Source of the DNA: Larix kaempferi | Taxonomy: Eukaryota; Streptophyta; Pinopsida; Pinales; Pinaceae | Reading direction: 5' to 3' | NCBI GenBank assembly: GCA_027924585.1 | Contig: BSBM01000636.1 | Coordinates: forward strand, 3,984,001-4,048,000 | DNA length: 64,000 bases | In this document: piece by piece, positions 35,521 through 49,700 of the stretch | Layout of the letters: every line of letters starts with the position of its first letter | Position numbering within the stretch: position 1 is the stretch's first letter | The notes under the pieces: model-generated | The model's input: only the letters and a program-made list of their open reading frames with translations | The model's database searches: none | Told to the model about the DNA's origin: nothing | Position numbers and translations under genes: made by a program

Positions 35521-36366
35521 CCTATTGTTTAATGTTATTATGCTAAACAAAGTAAAAACTTAGCATGCAATCATAGCAGGCCTGAAAGAGAACATTGTGC
35601 AATTGTTGCCTAGGGTTTACATTTCCGGAAACTAGTCATCTTGGAATTTTCGCTATAAATCACTTTTGGCGAAGGTTCAAGCTCTGAAACTCGGACTACA
35701 GTTAAAGACTCTAGTAATTTCTACAAGAAGACAAGGAACATTATGGAGGAAGCAAAAGTAATCCAACTATGAGGATTAGAGATAGAACAAGAGGACTTCT
35801 TATGAAGGAAGACTCATCGGAAAACTTAATTTTGAATCTGCGCATACTCACTAATTCTTCTTTTCTCCAATATCTGTGTGCAGAGAAACCTCCTGACTTA
35901 CAAAAAATCTCTTCGACATTTAACTTTTATCTTCTAGGCGTGCTGATGTGGCAATTTCCATGGCTATAACTTTCTCCAGGACTGATCTTGTAAACATCCC
36001 TAATGGAAAAATAATAACATGAAACTAGGACTCTTCCTGTAATTCCTTCAACTCCTACTATGTGACTAATCAATTAGACACATTCTTATACAATAAGTAC
36101 CATTTTAGTCAAGTCTCAATATTCCAAGGAAATCTAAATTTGGACAATGCTCCTTGAGAAACCCAGTCAAGTAGTGCTAGTAAGCCCAATTATCTCATGC
36201 TTTCTTTGAAATCTTCTATAGAAATATTATTATAGAAATTGGCATTGTTAGAATGCTTCAATGTCCCATTTAGTTAGAATTATAAATAGAGGAATGTCAA
36301 AATTTAATTGAAGTTTTGTTTTCAATAGAGTAAAGTAGATATTTATTATTATAGATAAAGGGGGGG
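35521..36366. other. Non-coding sequence with one diverged unit of the 235-bp repeat
   Basis: 35690-35855 matches the 3' two thirds of the tandem unit found at 36419-37203 ('gactctagtaatttctacaa' to 'ttttgaatctgc'), but then continues into unique DNA. A TATAAATAG box lies near 36283. No LRR exon or other coding domain was recognised. Confidence 0.5.
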
Positions 36367-36434
36367 AGGGGGTGCAACACTAGGACTTCCCAGGAGGTAC
36401 TACTCTAGCACAAGCATGCTTAACTACAGAGTTC
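36367..36434 (-). pseudogene. 5S rRNA-derived pseudogene, internally deleted
   Basis: Plus-strand blocks gtgcaacac, aggacttcccaggaggt, actactct, caagca.gcttaact and gagttc appear in the same order as in the reverse complement of plant 5S rRNA. About 14 bp of the internal promoter region (the reverse of the ATGGGTGACC part) is deleted and several positions differ. It is not a functional 5S gene. It adjoins the tandem repeat whose unit carries the last part of this homology, so it looks like the source of that unit. It could belong to a 5S-bearing TRIM (Cassandra type) or a 5S-derived SINE. Confidence 0.65.
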
Positions 36435-37203
36435 AACTATCCTATCAATGCCAAGTGCCAACAGTTTACTATACAAAAGTTTCTAAATAGCCAAGGCATT
36501 CGGACTACTGTCAAAGACTCCAGTAATTTCTACAAGAAGACAGGGAACATTATGGACGAAGCAAAAGTAATCCAACTACGAGGATCAGAGATAGAACAAG
36601 AGGACTTCTTATGAAGGAAGACTCATCGCAAAACTTAATTTTGAATCTGCACGCTTAACTACAGAGTTCAACTATCCTATCAATGCCAAGTGCCAACAAT
36701 TTACTATACAAAAGTTTCTAAATACCCAAGGCATTCGGACTACTGTCAAAGACTCCAGTAATTTCTACAAGACGAGGAACATTATGGAGGAAGCAAAAGT
36801 AATCCAACTATGAGGATCAGAGATAGAACAAGAGGACTTCTTATGAAGGAAGACTCATCGGAATACTTAATTTTGAATCTGCACGCTTAACTACAGAGTT
36901 CAACTATCCTATCAATGCCAAGTGCCAACAATTTACTATACAAAAGTTTCTAAATACCCAAGGCATTCGGACTACTGTCAAAGACTCCAGTAATTTCTAC
37001 AAGAAGACATCGAACATTATGGAGGAAGCAAAAGTAATCCAACTATGAGGATCGGAGATAGAACAAGAGGACTTCTTATGAAGGAAGAATCATCGGAAAA
37101 CTTAATTTTGAATCTGCACGCTTAACTACAGAGTAAAACTATCCTATCAATGCCAAGTGCCAACAATTTACTATACAAAAGTTTCTAAATACCGAAGGCA
37201 TTC
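36419..37203. repeat. Tandem array, about 3.3 units of 232-235 bp, each carrying a 5S-derived fragment
   Basis: 'cttaactacagag' starts units at 36419, 36654, 36886 and 37121. Each unit runs through 'caatgccaagtgccaac', 'caaggcattcggactactg' and 'ggacttcttatgaagg' to 'ttttgaatctgcacg'. The units differ by only a few bases or small indels, so the array is fairly young. The fused joint (aatctgc to acgcttaac) does not exist in the single-copy relative at 35690-35855. No open frame runs through. Confidence 0.9.
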
Positions 37204-37457
37204 CAGAATAGGGATTATCTCCTGCAAGCCTCTTGCCTATGTCTGCTTATGTGCAACAATGGTTACAACACTAACTCGGGGCATTTTGCATGTCGCTAAA
37301 AATGAACATTAAGTTGGATGAAACCTGACACCATGCACAGAGACAAATAAATGATGGTATCCAGGTTGACTAGTATATACATGAACCAGCATATTCATAT
37401 ACATTAAAAAATTCAAATAATATAGGTAACTCAACTACACAATGCAAAGATACATAC

Positions 37458-37766
37458 AGGTCAACGAGGTTCTTCAAACTTCCAATGAAATCTGGTATTC
37501 TTCCTGTAAATTCATTAGCAGAAGCCCATCTGCATCCCAAAACCAAAGAAACATTATCCAAACACACTCATCTTACTACATGTTGCAGAACAATTTTCCA
37601 ATATGTGGAACTCATTTTGTGATCTTTATACCAAAAAAAGTAAAGAAAGAACAACTGACTAATACTGTCCAGAATAATAGGAACCAAAACTCACAGCGTT
37701 TGCAAATTTTGTAGCTTTACAAAAGTGGATGGAATCTCTCCACTTACTCCTGTGGTACTCATGTAC
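37458..37766 (-). CDS. Two distal LRR exons of the receptor kinase
   Basis: 37695-37766 (acceptor aaacag|GTACATG, donor ACGCT|gtgag) and 37458-37529 (acceptor gatgcag|ATGGGC, donor GACCT|gtatgt). They are joined by a 165-bp intron. Each is 72 nt, phase 2, and they read on in frame from the exon at 58257 (LEQ-LYMSTTGVSGEIPS ... LQTLWASANEFTGRIPD). In this family a repeat with 'GNSF.GPIP' normally follows; no such exon was seen to the left. Confidence 0.85.
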
Positions 37767-40700
37767 CTGTTTGATGGAAATAGAGAGCAAAACTTCAGAT
37801 TCAGAATATCTGGAATGATTTCTAAGGTTCTATCTAATGAGAAACACAAGGCATAATTTGTATAAATTTTGCTTCCCACAACTCACAAGCATCTAACAAT
37901 AGAAAACTAGGAATTTGTTGGCAAGTCACTGATTATTTATGAACCAAAGGTAGGCCATTGAAGCAACATATCTTTGACAATATAATCAAGTGACATACTT
38001 TACCAGTAATCGAGTGATATTCATTAAAACTTTTCATATCTTTTTAAATTCATTAAATGGATGCCTCATTACATATAATAGAGTTGCATTTCTTATGTCT
38101 TTGAGAGTGGACAAGAAACATTTATTTTTCCATTCGTTGGATCGAGTCATTTATATCCCATATTAATACAGAATTTTACAGTAAACATATGAGCAACAAC
38201 TTTAGGGCTTTACATATCAGAGTTCAAGCATTAAATAAACATACTTATATAATGTTGGACTACTTCCAAAAAATCTAAATTTGCTACCACCCAAATCTTG
38301 TACACATGTGATTTATATTTGGATTCTATGCATTGGTGTTTTATTACATGCATACAGTTATGAATTTCTTCCTATTGTGTTTGTCTTCTAAGGTGCCTCA
38401 ATAAGGAAAAACCCAAAACAATGTAAAGAAGGTGAACTAGATGAAAGTATACCTCGCGACTCCACAACACATATCTGTTGGCGAACCCATATCGAGACTC
38501 CACTAGGGAATTTCAAATTAATGAAGCGCAAAGAACGCAAATGTATACCTCTCTTGTATTCAAACCTTAAAAAAGTTAACCCAAGCTCCAAAAGTTAAAC
38601 GAGGGTAGAGAATTAAATGAGGCTGATGAAGAGTTGGAATCATCATCCAAGTATGAGTGTGACTTCGAATATGATTATGGCTAAGTCACCTGACACAAGG
38701 ACATGGAAATACGAGTGTCTGACACGGACACAATGACCCTTGGAATCAAGACACAGAGGACACGTTATATATATTAAAAATGTAGACATATAGATCCAAT
38801 TTGTTTTAGAAACTAGAACATTTACAAATATTCAATAGAAATTAGAATCAATACACATTACACATTCACAAATCACAATGAGACACATAGATGAATCATG
38901 ATAGGAGATAGCTCAAGATGTCAAAACCATATTTCTCATTAAGTCATCAAAATCAATATGTATCACATAGATGTCGGAATGGCACTGACAAATAGTGAAT
39001 ACAAAAAGGGGTAGATCAAGGTGGAAGAATCTTATCTGTCAATAGTCCTCCTCCATGCCTAAATCAACAAACTCATCACTGCCCTCTTCTCCATCCTCCT
39101 CCTACTCCTCATCTCTGCCCATCTGACGTGCATCTATTGGTGTGGAGGATGACCCCTCCAAAGGATCACCATCAAAAAAAGTGACCAGCTCTAGCACTGG
39201 ATCATTAAGATCCATGTTGGCTAATGCCAACTCAGTTCTGTTGTCCAAACCCATATCATCAGGAAAGGCATCCCACATCTTTGTCTTTCCCTTCACCCAC
39301 TGCCCCCTCTTCCTGTAAATAAGACGAAGGTTGGAGTGCACATACACCATTGTCTCTACCCTGGATTACTCAAGCCTGCTCTTCTTCAAACTGTACAAGT
39401 TCCCATATGTGCTCCAATTCCTCTCAAAACAAGAGCATGAAGTAACTCGAGAGATGACCCTCAAGGCTAACTTATGTAAAATAGGTCATGTTGCCCCATG
39501 AGTTTCCCACCAAACATAGGGTTTCTTAACCACCCTGTCTCCGAACAAATCATAGCCTCCAAATCTCCCATTGGCAGTGGAAAACTCTACAAAGCCCTCC
39601 TCCACCTCATCAAGTAAGTCTCTATCCTGAAATAGCCGTCTAAATGCTATCTTCCTCCCCTGTGAAATCTCTCCATCCATGTGAGTAAGGACTCTATGTG
39701 AGGGGCCCGACCCACCATTGAGCCATTCATGACTGTATAACTTGGGGTTCAATGAGTAGGCCAAGCAATGCAAAGGTGTGCAATTATTATCCCACCTGGA
39801 GATGAGAATATATTTTATGGTAGACCATAAGTTCTCTGTCGATGCCTCATACTTGGCACACTCATTCTCCATAACAATGGTCCTCATGGACTCAATCATG
39901 GAATCCCACCCCTCATAAACATCTGCTAGGATGGGTTGGTCCATGTCTGCAAACCGCCACAAAGAAATGACCGGCTCCATGATCTTAATGGTAGGATCTA
40001 CCCTCTCCCACCAACCATCATCTAACAATGTGTCCTTTACCTTTTTTGAAGCAATCTGATTTGTTTTTCTCAAAAAATACCAAAACTATGAAATAACCAT
40101 GGACCCAAGAGCGGTTTTGACCTCCCTCAACCTCATGAGTATGATGAATGAGGAATCAAACCGAGTATCTGCAATATTCAACAATGAAAGGTGTGTGTAC
40201 TCTTTGTAGATTGTGAGGGCATTGGTTTGGTTTTGTACAAAGTTATAGATATGGTGTGCATCATCAATAAGGTTGCCAATCCATGTCACATCTGAAGCAA
40301 TAGATTTCAGTGCTAAATTCAAAGAATGAACAATGCAAGGTGTCCAAAATACCTATAAGAGCAATAAAAGCAAGTATAAATGAGTCTAGACTCTACAACT
40401 AACAACTCAAATGATAAATCTATAAAATGACCTTTCCCCTAGGGCCTAGACGAATCTTGTGCTAAATTCAAAGAATGAGCAAATTAGCAATGCAAGGTGT
40501 CCAAAATGAAAATACCTGTGGATATTTAGCTTCCACAATCATGCCAGTATCCTTGCAAACAGGTGCATTGTTCGTGATGATTTGTACACAAGAATCAACA
40601 CCTACTTCTTCAATGACTTTGATGAACAACTCACCCATATACTATGCATCCTTGTATTTCCCAAGAGCATCCACCGCTTTCAAGAATACCAGTCCATTTT

Positions 40701-43700
40701 GGGAAGACACCATGAAATTGATGAGTGGATGGCGTGCTACATCCTCCCATCCATCAAAAACAATACAGACACCAAATGAGGGCCATGTTGATCTAATTAG
40801 CTCAAGAATTTTATCCACCTCCTTATTTGCCTTAACCAACAATGTGGTTCTAATATTTTTTGAACCAGGAGGCACATAACTAGTTGGAGCTTGTTCAATT
40901 AGACTTCGAGTCTTCGACACGTCTCAATAAACAATGGTGACCATGCAACACTGAATGAAATGAAGTTGAGGTAGAAAAATAATGCAATGGTAAGGTCCAC
41001 CTCTTCTCGCGCTTCTTGTTGGAAAATCCTTTCCATTGGACCACTTGTAGTTGGCCTCTTTCTTGTTGGATGAGTATCGACCTCACTCCTATATCTACTA
41101 GGTGGAGGCCTAGTGTTAGAGGGTTTCCTCAAGAATGGAAGAGGATCCTCATTCTTTTGTGTCTTGCTTGATGCTGCCACCTTCCCTAAGCAAACATGAT
41201 CCTCTCTTTCCATCTCCCTCCTTTGGGTAACACTCACTGCTTTACATGAAGAAATCCCACAAGGAAGGGCCAAAAAATGGCCCTTAACCCAGGAATATGT
41301 GCTCTTGAACTCATTCTTGCAAGAATTGCAAATCCAACTCACATTGGCTCCCCCACCAAGCTTTGCTCTAGGCCCTTCTTTCCTTGTAACATACTTCCAC
41401 AAAGGGTATTTTATCTCTTGGGCTTGTTGTCTTGCTAAAACAAGGTTAAATTGAGCATGAGCCCTGCTAGCAGCATATGGAGCACTAGCAGGAGTAGAAG
41501 AGCTTGTGCTTGTAGGAGGAAGAGGAGGGGAGACACTAAATGGGGCATTTATCCCTTTACTTTTCCCTTTAGCTGTTGCCCTAGCTCATTGAGAGATTCT
41601 TCTTATTGCTTGATGGTGAGATTGAATCCTCCCAACTAAATCCACCCTCAAAGGAACTTGGAAAGACTTGGAAATCATTCAAACCCTCTTCACCTGCAAA
41701 TACAAGCACTCTTGGCCCTCTCTCTTCAAAAGAAAATGACAAAATGAATGAGAAAAAGCGAGTTTTAACCCCCCGCGGGCCTCCTTTCTGCCTTTTATGT
41801 ATTCTGGAATCAGGACACGGTCTGCACAATTCGGGACACGATGCAAACACATGTCCAACACATGTTTGGTCATGTCCTAATTTAGGACACGACCAAAACG
41901 CATGTCAGACATGTGTTTGGGGCACGATCAAAACACATGTTTGCATCGTGTCCTTGTCTGACACGATGACATGGGAGACGTGGAGGGTTTTGGATGTGTC
42001 TGGTTTCATATGATTATCGGTTTGAATTTGAATATCTAGAATGTTATGATACCCATGATTTTCCTCATAAGTCTAAGGTTGAACCTTCTAAATTAGTTGT
42101 CCAAGTTTCCTTCAGCGAGCTGGTGAGTAAAGTTGAATCTATATATCAACCCCAGCTAAGTCATTGTGGAAAATATAGATGGTTCAAGACTCCCATGATC
42201 CTCTTGATTTCTCAAAAATAGTTGGATTTCCAAATGAAGTCCTTGATGGAGCATATGAGAGATTACCTATTTTTTGAGGGGATAATGAGGAATCTACTAG
42301 TGAGCACCTCAATTGATTCTAGGTGGTCATATGGGGATTTGGTGTAAAACATGAAGATGTTTGTATGAAATTATTTGCTGCTACTTTAAATGGGAAATCC
42401 CACGATTAGTATCTAAATATAAGAACTAGAAGTATCACGGGGTACAGTCCTTTCGAGCAAAAGTTCTTAGATAACTAGGGGAAAACCATTGATAAATCCT
42501 TAGAAGGTAAATCATGTGATGATTATGTTGTTGAAAATCATTTTGATGAGGATGGTTGGGATGTTAATGATAAAATGGCTAATAATCTACCTTTTTACTT
42601 GGATGGAGTCTCTACCCACACAATTGTGCAAGTATCCCTAGGTTAGTTTATGAATGACCCTTCAATAAATGGGAATTTCACAGAGTATCTTTGGAACAAT
42701 CATTCAAAACCTCAATCAGAAATCGAAAGAGATATTCACTAGATCATCTTAAATACTCTGTCGTCTCTTTTTGGAGAAGGCATAGATGATAACTTCTATA
42801 TGACCCACGGGTGGGAATCCACTGATCACCATCAAGAGCCCCATGATCAATCTTTACGTGATTCCTTAGAAGAAACAAATGTAGCTGAGGATTCCATTTG
42901 GGATCCCATCAAAGAAAATTTAGAAGAGCTTAGCCCATCCTTAGATGAGCTTAACAAAAAATCCAGTGAAGATCAATCACATGATGATGATATGGTTGTG
43001 GATTAGCTCCCCTTCAAATTCCAACACTCAACCAAAGAGATACAAAAAATAAATAAATACAAATTACCTCATAAGCTATGCAATATTCATCCACACATAA
43101 TGATGCTCGACATCAGAGATTTGCCTCCAAAGATTTTAATTTTTCCAAATGATAATACAATACGATACAAACTAGATTAGCCCTTCGGTCCTTTGACCAT
43201 GAGAAAAGAAGTAGAGAATGGCTACTTTTATAGCCAAAGAGGTTGCATTTCCCAAGGAGGGCGCCCCTTCCAAGTGTCAGCAGAGTCTGAGTTGCAGAGG
43301 AGTGATCAAAGTGTGAACTGGGAGCACCAATGAGTGATTTGAGGGATTCTTTGAGCATAGAGATGCGCCCCCCCTCAAAATTGGACACCTCATGACCAAG
43401 AATGCACCACCCCTCTCTTGGAGAATGCGCCCTCTTCATGGATGAACTTTCAATCACGAATATAATCACAAGCTTGGCTCTCAATCTGACTTGGATTTGA
43501 TTGCCAATCTATTTTTTCACCACTCCACCTGGCTGAAACATGTCCTAGACATGTTTCCAAAAATCAAGGGGGCTGATTTTTTCCTTTATTTTCTATTTTT
43601 TTCCAATTTTATTCACTTTTTCGAGAGAAATGACATTAAGTAATTAATAATTAATAATTTCACTCTCAAAGTGGGTTTAGGGGTATCATGGGTGCTCCGG

Positions 43701-46700
43701 GTTAGAAAACAAGAACCCCCATGGAAAAATCCACCTCCTAACCAATATTTTATGACTTTTTTATTTTTATAATTAAAACATTAAAAAATTGACCCGTTTT
43801 ACAGGAAAAAAAATTAATTGCATAAAACATAAAAAACCTATGGGGGACCTAGTACATGTTCGTATGGCTCAATATTGATGACTAGCATGGTAATATACAT
43901 AGACACTTAGACTTTAATAACCTCCCAAGGTTTAGCCACCAAGACGGATACTCCAGATTTGGAGGTGTGAGTGAAAAACTTGGAAATTATACGTCGCTGA
44001 AAAGAAATACATAATTACCAAGGAAAAAACACTCTAGAGTACCGCATTGATGTCTAAGTCTTAGGCAAGACAAGTCTGTTACAAAATACATCTTGCTACA
44101 TCAACTTAATACAATTCCCCATGGGGTATGAACATGCAAAAATTTGAAGAAAATGCCAAAAGTGGCCTACTCAACTTCTGAATACAAACAAGTACACTTG
44201 GTCAATCTTTGTCGGCTCAATTGAAATCCAACTAAGTACAAGTTAGGGGGTAACAGGATGTTCATCTCACCATACTTAATTGTGGTCTTCATGGTTTAGT
44301 AAATATTGTAAAAAACTCTATAATTCACACAATAGTAGCAAAATATATTGAAGAGGATGTTCATCTCACCATACTTAATTGTGGTCTTCATGGTTTAGTA
44401 AATATTGTAAAGAACTCTATAGTTCACACAATAGTAGCAAAATATATTGAAGTACATTGTCACTGCATAATGGAGCAAGTGATTAGAAAGACATAAAGAT
44501 AAGATTTTATCTCATATAGGAGCAAATGACATATATGCTTACCAAGCCATTGGAAAAGGATGACTTTGAAAAGTTCATAACAACACGTAGATTCATGGTC
44601 AATGAGGCGACCATTAACAAGGAGCATTGGAGTGATTAATGACCATCTCCTTCATAACAATAATCCCTATTGGATAATCTTTTAGTGTACCTCTTGTGAT
44701 ATGTGCATCACCCAAGGGGCGTTGGAGTGATTAATGACCATCTCCTTCATTACAACAACCCTTGTTTGATAATTTTTTATTGCATCTCTTGTGATATGTG
44801 TACGACCCAAGCATTAGTTTAGAACCCATAGTGTTGGACTGATTGGAGTTTCTTGATAATGGTTTTCTTGTATAGGTTAGCCTAATATTGTGTAATCAAA
44901 ATCTTAATGGTTGTTGTTTTTGACAATATGGATGCATAATGGTGTTACTATAGTGTGTCTAATGCTTTTGATAGTTAAACTCAAAAGGCATATGGGGTTA
45001 GTTGGCTTGAGACATGCCTTTTTTCCACTAGTTTTACCGTAAAAATAGTACTATTGTTTCAATATATTGATTTATTGAAAATTGTTTTTAATAAAAAACA
45101 AACATAATTGTTTCCATGTAATATAAGAGTTGACCCTTAAGAGATCCGGTAATTAGCTTCATCACACTCAAGTTTTTTCCCCTGAGAAAAAGAAAACAAC
45201 TTTATTTATTTATATAAACTAAGTTACACTCTTCAGATGCTATATAGCATTGCTCTAATTCATTTTGTCCAAAATCACCCAAAAAAAACAAAACATCATA
45301 TATTATATCTTCACTGTAATATTGTGCCGTCATATCTCAAAATTTTCAAATACACCTTAAAGTTCCAAATACAATCTCTACTACCATCAACTTAACTAGT
45401 TCACAACAATTTGGATATTTCCCTAAGGATCATGAAATGGAGCATGATAGTACTCCGAAGCAATTCCAACCACCTCCTCCATTATGTACCAGTTGCCATG
45501 CTGCATGGTCACCCCACTCTTTGATAATTCATCTGCTTCAAAATTTCGTTCTATATAAACATGGGTAAAAGAGATCCTCTCCATATTAAATTTTAACCTT
45601 TTAGTTTCCTCCGGCAATGGCATTAGATATATATTCCTGCACACCTGTTCATCTCTTATCCATTTGATGATAAGCTTCGCATCACCATAAACCTATAAAC
45701 ACTTTATATTTTTTTCCATCACTAGACCTAATAGTAACCATAGTGCAGTCAACTCGGCATAGTTATTTGTGCCTGATCCAAGACCAACTCTAAACTTTAT
45801 CTTGTGTTCCTTTGACAGATTAAGTGTTCCTCTCACGCCACATGAACTGGGGTCTTTTTGCGCCGCTCCATCAAAACATGACCAAGGGACATTCCAATTA
45901 ATTTCCTCTATTTGAACTCGATGGCTTGTACTTATCAAATTGTTTTGTTTTAAGCAATGAAGAATGGCAATGCTTTGTCCTGCGCATTGGAGCGGGGAAG
46001 TATATTTTTCCTCAAAAGACAAATGTTACTAACTGTCCATATTTTCCAAGCAACAATTAGAGGCAATGCCCTGTAGTCACTTAAGGATATGATTGTAACA
46101 CTAGGACCATAAATACTCATACCACGAAGATCCAACCCACTGACAACTTAAACAAAGTAACATAGCAATTTCATTCCATACCTCATGCACAAAACTACAT
46201 TCCACTATTGGATGGAAATTTGTGTCCTCTTCACATTTGCATAAATAACATATGTTAGGCCTGACACAATTCTTCCTTTGCATCAAGTCCCAAGTTTGCG
46301 CTTTTATATGAAGCAAAAACCACATTAGAATTTTATCCTTAGGAGGACAGTGAAATTTCTAGATCGCCTTCCACCACCAAGGTTATTTTGTAAGATCTAA
46401 AGAGAGTAGCTTATCATTTAACCTACATTGGGTTTATAACAACCATGAGGATCATTTGTCCAAACAAGAGAATCCTAACGCTGTTGAAGACGCAAATGAC
46501 ACAACTTTAATCGAGCAATAAAAGCTCTCCACATAATACAATCCTCATCCTTGAAGCCAAGATGAGTGACATTTAGCCAACCTTGCCCTAATAAGGAGGA
46601 AGCAACATGGTCCGCGAGTTGATTGAGTGTATATACTAATTAGAGGAAATTTGAGGTCTAAAATGTGCCTCTTAAGGAAAATAATAAAAAAACCACGTCA

Positions 46701-49700
46701 CACTACAAATATGCCATGTCACACTAAGTTAAAGGTGTTATTTAATGAAGGTCAACCTATAATATCTCATTAATGGTAGTTGACAAGTATGTTGGGTTGG
46801 TGTAGAGTTAAGAGATGATGGTTGAAAATAATAATGAAAGGTTTAGATTCTTGTGCATACACAATAAATGATAGAGTGTTAAATTTTTTAAATTTATATT
46901 ATAATTTATTTAATTTTTTTAGTAAATATACCATTACCTCTTTTTATATATTTAATAAAATCTAAAACTTAAAAAAAACTAAAATTATAAGGAAAAATTA
47001 TAATTTACAATAATACTAAAAATAAACAATTACTATTTTTATTTTATTTTATATTATCACTACTTCGAAGTCATTTAAAATACAAATATAACATTAATTA
47101 AGATGCTAGTGGATTAATTTTCAAATAATAAAAGCATTTATAAAATTAATCTCTTATAAATAACAATAAATAAATTTTAAAGAGTATCATAAATTAAAAA
47201 AATAGGAGAGAGATAAAATAATCTTTCACTATTTTTGCGATAACTTTCTCCTCCAAACTCGGAATTTGAGGTTTTTGGTACCATTGGAAAGGTGTCGATG
47301 AGACATTTCCAATGGTACCAAAAACGTCAAATTCCGAGTTTAGAGGAAAAAATTATCACAAAAATAGAGAATACTTATTTTATATCTCTCCTATTTTTTA
47401 TTTATGATATTTTTTTAAATATTATTTATTTTTATTTTTAAAAGATTAATTATATAAATATTTTTATTATTTCAAAATTATTTCACTATCATTTTAATTA
47501 ATGTGAGCTTTATATTTTAAAGAATTTAGAAGTATAGTGATAATATAAATTACTCTATATTTATTATTTCAAGTAAATCTATTACAAATAACAATAAATA
47601 AATTTTAAAAAGTATCATAAATAAAAATAATAGGAGAGAGATAAAATAAACTTTCATTATTTTTGCGATAACTTTCTCCTATGAACTCATAATTTGACTT
47701 TTTGGTACCATTGGAAAGGTCTCGTCAATAGCTTTTGAATGGTACCAAAAGCATCAAATGTCGTGTCCGGATGAGAAAGTTATCACTAAAATAGAAAAAT
47801 CTTATTTTATTTCTCCTACTTTTTTTTTATGATATTTTTTTAAATATTATTTATTTTTATTTTTAAGAGATTAATTATATAAATATTTTTATTATTTCAA
47901 AATTACTCCACTATAATCTTAGTCAATGTGAGATTTATATTTTAAAGAATTTAGAAGTAGTGATAATATAAATTAGTCTATATTTATTATTTCAAGTATA
48001 TTTATTATTTCAAAATTACTCTAGTATCATCTTAATTAATGTGAGATTTATATTTTAACAAAATTAGAAATAGCGATAATAAAAAATATTCTTTATTTAT
48101 TATTTCAAGTATATTTATCATATTTTGAGATAAACTTTTCAAAATCTTAACCAAGGTGAGGGTTATATGAAATTAGTTATTGTCAAATAAAATTATGACA
48201 CATAAGCATCTTTAACTTCTTATGTCCAACTCAACCATAATGGTTGACCAAAGTTATTGAAATCATTTGGTTTGAGAAATCCAACTCATCCATGGCACGG
48301 TTTTTTATAAGGCCCATTTTAGACCTCAAATTTCCTCTAATTGATCCTTTGAGATGTAGCTGCAAAACCATATGGTTTGATAAGATATGATGAACATTGC
48401 TTCTTATCCAAGGGTCTTCGCCCACTCGAATGCTCTGGTCATCTCCCACTCTCCAAGAAAGTCCATTGTCAATTAGGTTGAAAGATAGAATATTGGCTTT
48501 CCAAATAAATAGATACATTTTGAATTGATTTATGTGGATTTCGCGTCCATTCAAGAATAGTAGCTAGAGCTATATATTTTTGTTGTACTGCTTCCCTCCA
48601 CAGTCCAGATCCACTGATCAATCTCCAAACATTCTTCACCACCAATTCCCTTGAGAATGCATATATATTTTTAATGCCCCACCCTCCTTAGCATTTAGGA
48701 GTTGCTATTGTTTGCCACTTTACCCACGTTGTCCCCTGTTGATCCACCCTTCATGACCAAAAGAATTGAAAACTTATTTTCATGATTTTATCCAGAACAC
48801 CTCTAGAAATACAAGATAATGACATCCAAAACACCTAAGTAGCCTCCAACATAGCTTCACCAAAACCAGTCTCCTACCTTTGGATATCCATCGAAAGCTC
48901 CAATTTGATATTCATTTCTCGCAGTTTTCTATCAACTAGTCCCAATCCATTTGTAGGTATGAAGTAGGTTTTAAATTAAATCCCAAATAGTTTAGTCCCT
49001 CGTTAAAAACTAACGAAGGATACTGGAATATGGTCATGAACCGAAGCATGTCTTCTTCCTCTATCCCTTCACCTATGATCGTGGATTTCCTCTCATTCAC
49101 CTTCATTCCCGTAGCCATGCAAAATAACTCCAGAATATCAGAGAGTTTCTGCAGATCTCTCATCGATTCATCACTAAAGATAAGAATATCATCGACAAAC
49201 ACAATATGTGAAAGGCAAACTCTACCTCCAAATTCAAACCTTTAAATCCATTGTTCCTTTTTGCTTATAAAATGCTTCTAACAAGGCCTTCTACTACCAA
49301 AAGAAACAATAATGGGGCAAGGGGACATCCTTGTCTTATACCTCGCAAAGGTAAAAAAGAAGTTAGATGTAGCACCATTAATCAACACGGAAAAAGATAC
49401 AAATATCATGCATCCCATTACCCATCTGATGAAGGGAATACTAAACCCCACCTAAGACATTACCATCCTCAAATAACACCAACTTACCCGATCATATGCC
49501 TTCGAAAGGTCAATTTTGATGACTACTGACCTCAACATTTTTGCTCTTATGGAATGTAGGCCCTCTTGTGCAATGTCGATAGCTTCGTGAATCTACCTTT
49601 CTAACAAAAAGCCAAACTGTTCGGCAGAGATACCTATAGACAAAAGAGGTTTGATTCTTTTGGAAATAATTTTAGCCACTATCTTATATATATAGTGTTG

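Noticed and set aside
36367-36434. A functional 5S rRNA gene
   Set aside because: The middle of the internal promoter is deleted and the 5' third of the gene is replaced by unrelated sequence.
36419-37203. CRISPR array
   Set aside because: The units are contiguous 235-bp tandem repeats without short repeats and unique spacers, in a plant nuclear context.
35690-37203. Further LRR exons of the receptor kinase in the repeat array
   Set aside because: Both strands were read for the 24-residue LRR pattern with acceptor and donor; none was found and no frame stays open through a unit.
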